Source: Sporolactobacillus nakayamae
GTDB taxonomy: Bacteria > Bacillota > Bacilli > Bacillales > Sporolactobacillaceae
Direction: 5' to 3'
NCBI RefSeq assembly: GCF_900113325.1
Contig: NZ_FOOY01000016.1
Span: forward strand, 1 to 64,000
DNA: 64,000 nucleotides
Below the pieces are notes generated by a model. That model worked only from the letters and a program-made list of their open reading frames with translations, did not search any database and was not told the origin of the DNA. Every line of letters starts with the position of its first letter. Position 1 is the stretch's first letter. A program made the translations under genes and the position numbers. Positions 59,765 to 64,000 of this stretch are shown here, piece by piece.

Positions 59765-59796
59765 GAGGGATAGCATTGACGCTATCCCTCATTTTG
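59765..59796 (+). terminator. Terminator after the isochorismatase gene
   Basis: Perfect 10-bp arms GAGGGATAGC and GCTATCCCTC followed by ATTTTGG. Confidence 0.85.
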
Positions 59797-59799
59797 GTG

Positions 59800-60110
59800 T
59801 GTTCATTTGATGAGAATGAACGAAAGAAAGAATCGCGCGCCAGGGGAGATACCGCTGGCATGCGTCTGCTTGAGAAGGCTCCCAGATCGCCACGGCAAGC
59901 GAGCAGCTGAAGCGACGCTCGTTCAAGTCACAAGGTTGATGGATCAAAGCTCCATACAGATTGACAGCAGAGGACCGGGCACTTTTCGCTCGATTTTTCT
60001 TACAAGTAAAAAAACTTATGATTTTGTCCCGCTGGTACGACGATAAGCGTCATAAGAGGCTGATTCCCAATCCGAACTTATCGGTTGGGCGATCAGGTTA
60101 AGCGTCAAAT
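59800..60110. other. Gene-free stretch before repeat copy C
   Basis: Contains GGCAAGCGAG (about 59895) and ACCGGGCACTTTTCGC, both similar to sequence next to copies A and B. Open frames here have no ribosome binding site or family features. Confidence 0.4.
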
Positions 60111-60308
60111 CTGATAAATAAACGGAAAAATTCCGCTTAATTAGAAAATTAATGAAAAAATTCCCTAAATAGACGGAGAAATTCCGCTTATCGAATCGAA
60201 AAACGTGAAAATAGCGGGTTTTGCAGTGCATAACCGGAAAAATTACCCTTATTTACCTGCAAAACAAGCTCTATGGTGCAAATAACCGGAAAATCTCCGC
60301 TTATTTTC
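60111..60308 (+). repeat. Dispersed 198-bp intergenic repeat, copy C
   Basis: Starts CTGATAAATAAACGG and ends CTCCGCTTATTTT, with the same four modules. Upstream flank ACTTATCGGTTGGGCGATC is almost identical to that of copy D. Confidence 0.9.
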
Positions 60309-60349
60309 CCCCGCGATACTGAATTAAGGATCGAAATGATTTATTAGAA

Positions 60350-60450
60350 AACTTGGCTTCGCCAAGCCCCTGGCGAAGGCGAAGCCTTAGTTGCGACGGC
60401 CATGGACGGCCTAGTGTCCGGTGAGCCGCAGGACGCGGCGTTTTTTCGGA
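60350..60450. repeat. GC-rich nested inverted repeats
   Basis: TGGCTTCGCCA (near 60354) and CTGGCGAAGGCGAAGCC, followed by GCGACGGCCATGGACGG and GGACGCGGCGTTTTTTCGG. The base composition contrasts with the AT-rich surroundings. The last segment could act as a terminator, but no gene directly precedes it. Confidence 0.5.
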
Positions 60451-60655
60451 CCGCTTACACTCGTTTCCTTTAAATGTTTTCTTATACTTTCCTACCAGTG
60501 TGAACTAGAAATGTCTGTTCAAGACAAGGTTGATGATTCAAAATGGTATTTGGAGCAAATGAACTTTCGTATGTAAGGAAATTTCGCTAAGCACGCGTAT
60601 GTCCTGTACGCAACGCGAAAGTAAGGATCGCCCGCTCTGTGCCCGGTTTTTCTTA

Positions 60656-60683
60656 TTGACACAGGTGGGAATAGTGCTATAAT
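60656..60683 (+). promoter_or_regulatory. Strong sigma-A promoter of the SAM riboswitch transcript
   Basis: TTGACA (60656-60661), 16-nt spacer, TATAAT (60678-60683) with extended TG at 60675-60676. Confidence 0.85.
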
Positions 60684-60714
60684 ACAATAAATCACACCTA
60701 AATACTTGGTTATA

Positions 60715-60867
60715 TGTTTGTTTATCCAGAGAGGGTAAAGGATCTGGCCTGATGATCCCTCAGCAGCGGACCTTGCAAAGAGGTACTGTGCTAAATCCAG
60801 CGGTAATCCCGGCAGATAAACAGAACCTGTAAAGAGGTTTTCTGAACACGGGAAATCTCTTTTTTAT
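60715..60867 (+). promoter_or_regulatory. SAM-I (S-box) riboswitch with terminator
   Basis: The P1 stem pairs GTTTATC (60719-60725) with GATAAAC (60815-60821). Conserved core elements are AGAGAGGG-AAAGGATCTGGCC, TGATGATCCCTCAGCAGC, and GTGCTAAATCCAGC. A terminator hairpin follows (AGAGGTTTTC and GGGAAATCTCT, tail TTTTTT, 60833-60867). SAM binding would favour termination and shut off the downstream gene. Confidence 0.88.
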
Positions 60868-60952
60868 TTGCCTCAATAAATGGATAAATAGTCATCTGAG
60901 CTAGTCCGAGAAAAATTAAGGGTGATTAAAAAACGAAAAAGGGTGAATGAAC

Positions 60953-61795
60953 ATGGCAGAACACTATTTTGAAGTAGAGCCAGGTATTGAGTTGCACTAT
61001 CGTGATGAAGGGAGTGGACGGCCGCTCATTTTTATTCCGGGTTGGACATTCAGTATTGATGTATTTGAAAAACAGATTGCTTACTTCTCCACGCGTTATC
61101 GAGTGATTGCGGTAGATCCGCGAAATCATGGAAAATCAACGATCAGCGTAAACAGAAATACGTACGATGTGCAGGGAGCGGATCTTGGAAAACTGATCGA
61201 TCACCTTGATTTAAAAAATGTCGTGTTGGCCGGTTGGTCGTTTGGTGGTCTAACCTTATGGTCTTATGTGGAACAATTTGGAACTCAAAACATTTCGGCT
61301 GCTGTCACCATTGATGTATCCCCGCGGACCCTTAGCTCGGATTCTGATGAGTGGGTAGCTGGGACACTTGAAGACCTCATAGCCGTCCACAATCATTCTC
61401 TGGATTCTGCCGAACATTATCGTCAGTTTATTGATTCATTTGCTGAAAATCTCCTATTCGACCACGCGATTACTGCTGAAGAAAAGAGTCGATTTACAGC
61501 GCCAAGCTTGCGCATTCCGCATCAAATTGCCGATGCGCTCTATGTCGACGGCTGGCTTACAGACAAAAAAGCAGCGGCAAAAACGATTGATGAAACAGTG
61601 CCCTCGTTAACATTTACTTCATCCGCGCGCGCAGATGCCGCTACGCCTTATATACAAAAAGAATTTCCAAATAGTGACGTGCATTCGTTTGGCAATCATC
61701 TGTTATTTTGGGAATACGCGGATCGGTTTAATGAAATTCTCGATCAATTCCTTAACAAACACCAACTTTCAGATACTGTTTTACAAAAATCATAA
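60953..61795 (+). CDS. Alpha/beta hydrolase under SAM riboswitch control
   Basis: This 280-residue hydrolase has FIPGWTFSIDVF (oxyanion region), VDPRNHGKST, the nucleophile elbow AGWSFGGLTLW (Ser near residue 97), and a C-terminal His in FGNHLLFWE. It lacks the MetX-type homoserine acetyltransferase signature and is shorter than MetX, so it is a different enzyme. ATG 60953 follows AGGGTGA; ATG 60947 is too close. The SAM riboswitch upstream predicts a role tied to methionine or sulfur supply, such as release of a sulfur compound or a methyl ester. The substrate is unknown. Confidence 0.85.
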   Translation: MAEHYFEVEPGIELHYRDEGSGRPLIFIPGWTFSIDVFEKQIAYFSTRYRVIAVDPRNHGKSTISVNRNTYDVQGADLGKLIDHLDLKNVVLAGWSFGGLTLWSYVEQFGTQNISAAVTIDVSPRTLSSDSDEWVAGTLEDLIAVHNHSLDSAEHYRQFIDSFAENLLFDHAITAEEKSRFTAPSLRIPHQIADALYVDGWLTDKKAAAKTIDETVPSLTFTSSARADAATPYIQKEFPNSDVHSFGNHLLFWEYADRFNEILDQFLNKHQLSDTVLQKS

Positions 61796-61884
61796 AAGAG
61801 ATAACAGGAAGAATAGTATAAAGCACATCAAGTTCCGAAAAACAGGTAAATGGAGAACCTATAAAATATTTTGTCTTCTTGAGT

Positions 61885-61929
61885 GCCTACAACTATAAAA
61901 ACGTCCACAAGATTAAAGTGGACGTTTTT
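61885..61929 (+). terminator. Terminator after the SAM-controlled hydrolase
   Basis: Arms AAAACGTCCAC and GTGGACGTTTTT with TCTTT tail, about 100 nt after the stop. Confidence 0.85.
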
Positions 61930-62054
61930 CTTTGACTATTTTCGCTGACCAGTAGGGTACTCTATATGTATCTCGTTAAGAACGATGAAAGGGTAAAAAA
62001 GGGAACATAAGATGCATATAAATGTTTGTTTAAGGGAAAGGAGCGGATTTGTCG

Positions 62055-62513
62055 ATGAAATTTGTGGACACAGAGCGTAAAAAAGAAATTGATGCAAAGC
62101 TAGAATTGGTAAAACAACAGACAGCAGCATTATGGGCGGCTGTTTGCTCCGATCACGTCATCCGGTATTTTGAACAGGAACGTCCTCAAGATGAGCGGCC
62201 TCGGCAAGCGATTGCAGCGGCTCGTCTGTGGGCAAGGGGCAGAATCAGCGTCGATGAAGCGCGAAAAGCCGCTTTTGCGGCAGATGCCGCGGCGCGCGAA
62301 GCAACAGGAGCTGCAGCCATCGCCGCTGCTCGAGCGGCAGGCCAAGCTGCTGCGACTGCGTACATGTTTGGTCACGCGATCCATGCGTCTACCTATGCTG
62401 CAAAAAGCGTATTTTATGTTGCGGACAGTGAACAGGAAGCGGTCGAGAAAGAGCGTGCTTGGCAATATGACCGCCTGCACGAGCTTGCGATTTTGATTAA
62501 CAAGGGAATTTAG
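62055..62513 (+). CDS. Imm-5-like putative immunity protein
   Basis: This 152-residue protein has the Imm-5 pattern: RPRQAIAAARLWARGRISVDEARKAAFAADAAAREATG, then an Ala-rich helical core and GHAIHASTYAAKSVFYVADS. Imm-5 proteins accompany polymorphic toxins in many bacteria. No toxin gene is adjacent, so this is an orphan or belongs to a toxin elsewhere. ATG 62055 is 9 nt from AAAGGAGCG. Confidence 0.75.
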   Translation: MKFVDTERKKEIDAKLELVKQQTAALWAAVCSDHVIRYFEQERPQDERPRQAIAAARLWARGRISVDEARKAAFAADAAAREATGAAAIAAARAAGQAAATAYMFGHAIHASTYAAKSVFYVADSEQEAVEKERAWQYDRLHELAILINKGI

Positions 62514-62566
62514 CATCTGATCTTAAACCACAGCTGCAAACGAGAAAAAATGATTAGGACCTGGAG

Positions 62567-63052
62567 TCAAATAAAGCTTGTAGCAACCGTTACAGCAATA
62601 TCAACGAGCAAATAGATCCAAAATGCGGGCCAACTATATCCGGGATGAGTTTGAAGGTAGTGAATGCGGTCGCTGCGATCCGGAGTTTCTGTTTTCAATT
62701 TTTTAATCGCTGTCAAGGCGTTTACGAAGCAAAAATAGTTGCTAAATAAAGCGAACAAAACGCCAATGAGAAGGCTAAAAAACAGATTAGCAAGATCAGG
62801 TATACTGCTGAAGAGTAAGCCGAAAAGTGTAGAGAGTATTAAATATCCGTAGGACAAGTAATACATTTTTCGGTGTGCGGACCAAAAAGTGAAAGCAAAG
62901 AACGCCGACCAATTCCACGAGAAAAAATGGCGTTTTTCACTCATTTTCGTCCACCGTTTCTCATAGGTTTCGTCATTCTTGCCAAGATAGAGCAACAATT
63001 CTTGACGTGTTTCTTCACTTAAATCCAGATAATGGGTGCCCCATTCAGCCAT
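62567..63052 (-). CDS. DUF2628 membrane protein
   Basis: This 161-residue protein has a charged N-terminus (TRQELLLYLGKNDETYEKRW). FFSWNWSAFFAFTFWSAHRKMYYLSYGYL, typical of DUF2628, follows with three hydrophobic segments. The family is found in Bacilli and is of unknown function. It is convergent with the Imm-5-like gene. Confidence 0.75.
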   Translation of the reverse strand: MAEWGTHYLDLSEETRQELLLYLGKNDETYEKRWTKMSEKRHFFSWNWSAFFAFTFWSAHRKMYYLSYGYLILSTLFGLLFSSIPDLANLFFSLLIGVLFALFSNYFCFVNALTAIKKLKTETPDRSDRIHYLQTHPGYSWPAFWIYLLVDIAVTVATSFI

Positions 63053-63147
63053 TAATAAAACACCCCCTTAATAGATGGAAGATTGGATAGTCTGCGTGCG
63101 TTTCTAATCAGCACTTATCGGTTGGGCGATCTGATTAAGCGCCCAAT

Positions 63148-63345
63148 CTGATAAATAGACGGAAAAATTACCCTTATTTAGAAAATGAACGAAAAAATAG
63201 CTTAAATAGACGGAGAAATTCCGCTTATCGAATCGAAAAACGTGAAAATGGCGGGCTTTTCTGTGTATAACCGGAAAAATTACCCTTATGTACCTGTAAA
63301 ACAAGCGCGATGATGCATATAACCGGAAAATCTCCGCTTATTTTA
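63148..63345 (+). repeat. Dispersed 198-bp intergenic repeat, copy D
   Basis: From CTGATAAATAGACGG to CTCCGCTTATTTTACTCG, 198 bp, same orientation and module order as copies A-C. Confidence 0.9.
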
Positions 63346-63446
63346 CTCGTTACATAATCAGGGAGCAGAAGTGAGATGGAGTAACTTTCGCTAAATGCGC
63401 ATGTGTCCTGAACGCAAAGCCACCGGCACCCTGCGCACTTTTGTAA

Positions 63447-63776
63447 TCAGCACTTAAATGTGTAATCCCGTTCGACCTTGCTGATTCGCGTGACGAACGA
63501 TTCGTACCAGTCACGTTTGCCTTTTTCCTGAGCCATTTGGTGCTCTGCGTTCTTTTTCCACTGCTTGGTGGCGTCGAGTGAGGACCAGTACGAAACGGTT
63601 ATGCCGATGCCCTGTTCCTCCCGCGCACTTTCGACACCAAGGAATCCAGGCTGTTCTCTAGCAAGCGCAACCATTCGATCGGCGACAATGCCGTATTCTT
63701 TTTCCTCAACCTCAGTTCGTTTTGAGGTGAAAATAACTGCGTAATAAGGTGGGGTAGGTGTTTTTGCGAAAGACAT
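63447..63776 (-). CDS. ABM-domain protein (antibiotic biosynthesis monooxygenase fold)
   Basis: This 109-residue protein has the ABM ferredoxin-like fold: YYAVIFTSKRTEVEEKEYGIVADRMVALAREQPGFLGVESAR, then GITVSYWSSLDATKQW with the conserved Trp and WK repeats, and HQMAQEKGKRDWYESF. Such proteins act as small monooxygenases or heme-degrading (HmoB-like) enzymes. ATG 63776 follows AGAGGCGA with proper spacing. Confidence 0.82.
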   Translation of the reverse strand: MSFAKTPTPPYYAVIFTSKRTEVEEKEYGIVADRMVALAREQPGFLGVESAREEQGIGITVSYWSSLDATKQWKKNAEHQMAQEKGKRDWYESFVTRISKVERDYTFKC

Positions 63777-63833
63777 CTGCACTCGCCTCTTTCTAAAGTA
63801 TCTATTGGCTCTTTTAGATCATTTATTAAAAAA

Positions 63834-64000
63834 TCAGACGGCTGAGCCTTTTCTCCCAATTAAAAGCACTGCATTCCCCAAAGCTTTCTTACTTTGAAGG
63901 ACACGAGGCAATTTTATCAAATCACTGAGTTTAACCGCCTTGAATTCAGAAACCCCGAGTTTCTTCACTTCGGTTAAAAAGTCACTATAGTTTCCGTATG
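63834..64000 (-). CDS. Unidentified protein, C-terminal part, cut by window edge
   Basis: An open minus-strand frame of at least 55 codons enters from the right edge and stops at 63834 (SDFLTEVKKLGVSEFKAVKLSDLIKLPRVLQSKK, then ALGNAVLLIGRKGSAV). I do not recognise the family from this piece. The composition is that of a soluble protein. Confidence 0.5.
   Translation of the reverse strand, partial: YGNYSDFLTEVKKLGVSEFKAVKLSDLIKLPRVLQSKKALGNAVLLIGRKGSAV

Noticed and set aside
60953-61795. Homoserine O-acetyltransferase (MetX) because of the SAM riboswitch
   Set aside because: The protein is about 80-100 residues too short and lacks the MetX core signatures; only the alpha/beta hydrolase fold is shared.

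Overview
The window looks like a chromosome segment from a low-to-mid GC Gram-positive spore-former of the Bacillales. Evidence is strong AGGAGG-type ribosome binding sites, frequent TTG/GTG starts, Bacillus-like ABC-F, aspartokinase, ferredoxin and MocR proteins, and DUF4183/DUF1540 proteins typical of spore-formers. A PepX peptidase, a helveticin J-type bacteriocin and Lactobacillus-like surface lipoproteins point toward a lactic-acid spore-former such as Sporolactobacillaceae. That placement is inference, not proof.

Layout. 1-3.85 kb: end of an IS1341-type tnpB element that cut a tag gene, a WYL regulator, two GyrI-like proteins and a frameshifted GH130 gene. 3.86-4.47 kb: a tandem array with 21-bp units arranged in 113-bp higher-order repeats. 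4.6-9.6 kb: pepX, a DJ-1/PfpI protein, and an ABC-F gene behind an attenuator with a three-codon leader ORF. 10-15.7 kb: an FtsH-like membrane protease and a three-gene ABC transporter. 15.7-16.8 kb: gene-poor stretch with a small hydrophobic peptide that resembles a type I toxin. 16.8-20.3 kb: aminotransferase, SDR and aspartokinase.

20.4-29.3 kb is an arsenic resistance island: arsR-arsC-arsD-arsA, a HesB-like protein, arsB, a CoA-disulfide-reductase/rhodanese, then a second unit with a Cys-rich MarR regulator, an ArsP-like permease, a Cys-pair micropeptide and an ArsN-like acetyltransferase. The two parts would cover sensing, arsenate reduction, chaperoned ATP-driven arsenite efflux, organoarsenical efflux and acetylation. 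An IS607-type element (29.3-31.3 kb) sits directly after it.

31.4-41 kb: usp and sulP, a secreted papain-like protein, an MFS pump, a heptad-repeat coiled-coil protein, a divergent MocR/NimA pair, hydrolases and an IS256 relic. 41-46.2 kb: a helveticin J-like bacteriocin diverging from a duplicated lipoprotein gene whose copies are separated by a complete ISLre2 element with 9-bp target duplications. 46.4-54.3 kb: gene relics, a pentapeptide-repeat protein, a ZIP transporter, a NlpC/P60-LysM hydrolase, a YczE-like membrane protein and small DUF1540/DUF4183 proteins. 54.4-64 kb: GNAT-LysR facing an unusual ACT-domain/MFS fusion, a ferredoxin-cupin pair diverging from a Crp/Fnr regulator, an isochorismatase, an alpha/beta hydrolase behind a SAM-I riboswitch, an Imm-5-like protein, a DUF2628 membrane protein and a monooxygenase.

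Four copies of a 198-199 bp dispersed intergenic repeat, all in one orientation, are at 9.7, 50.2, 60.1 and 63.1 kb. No tRNA, rRNA or CRISPR array was seen.
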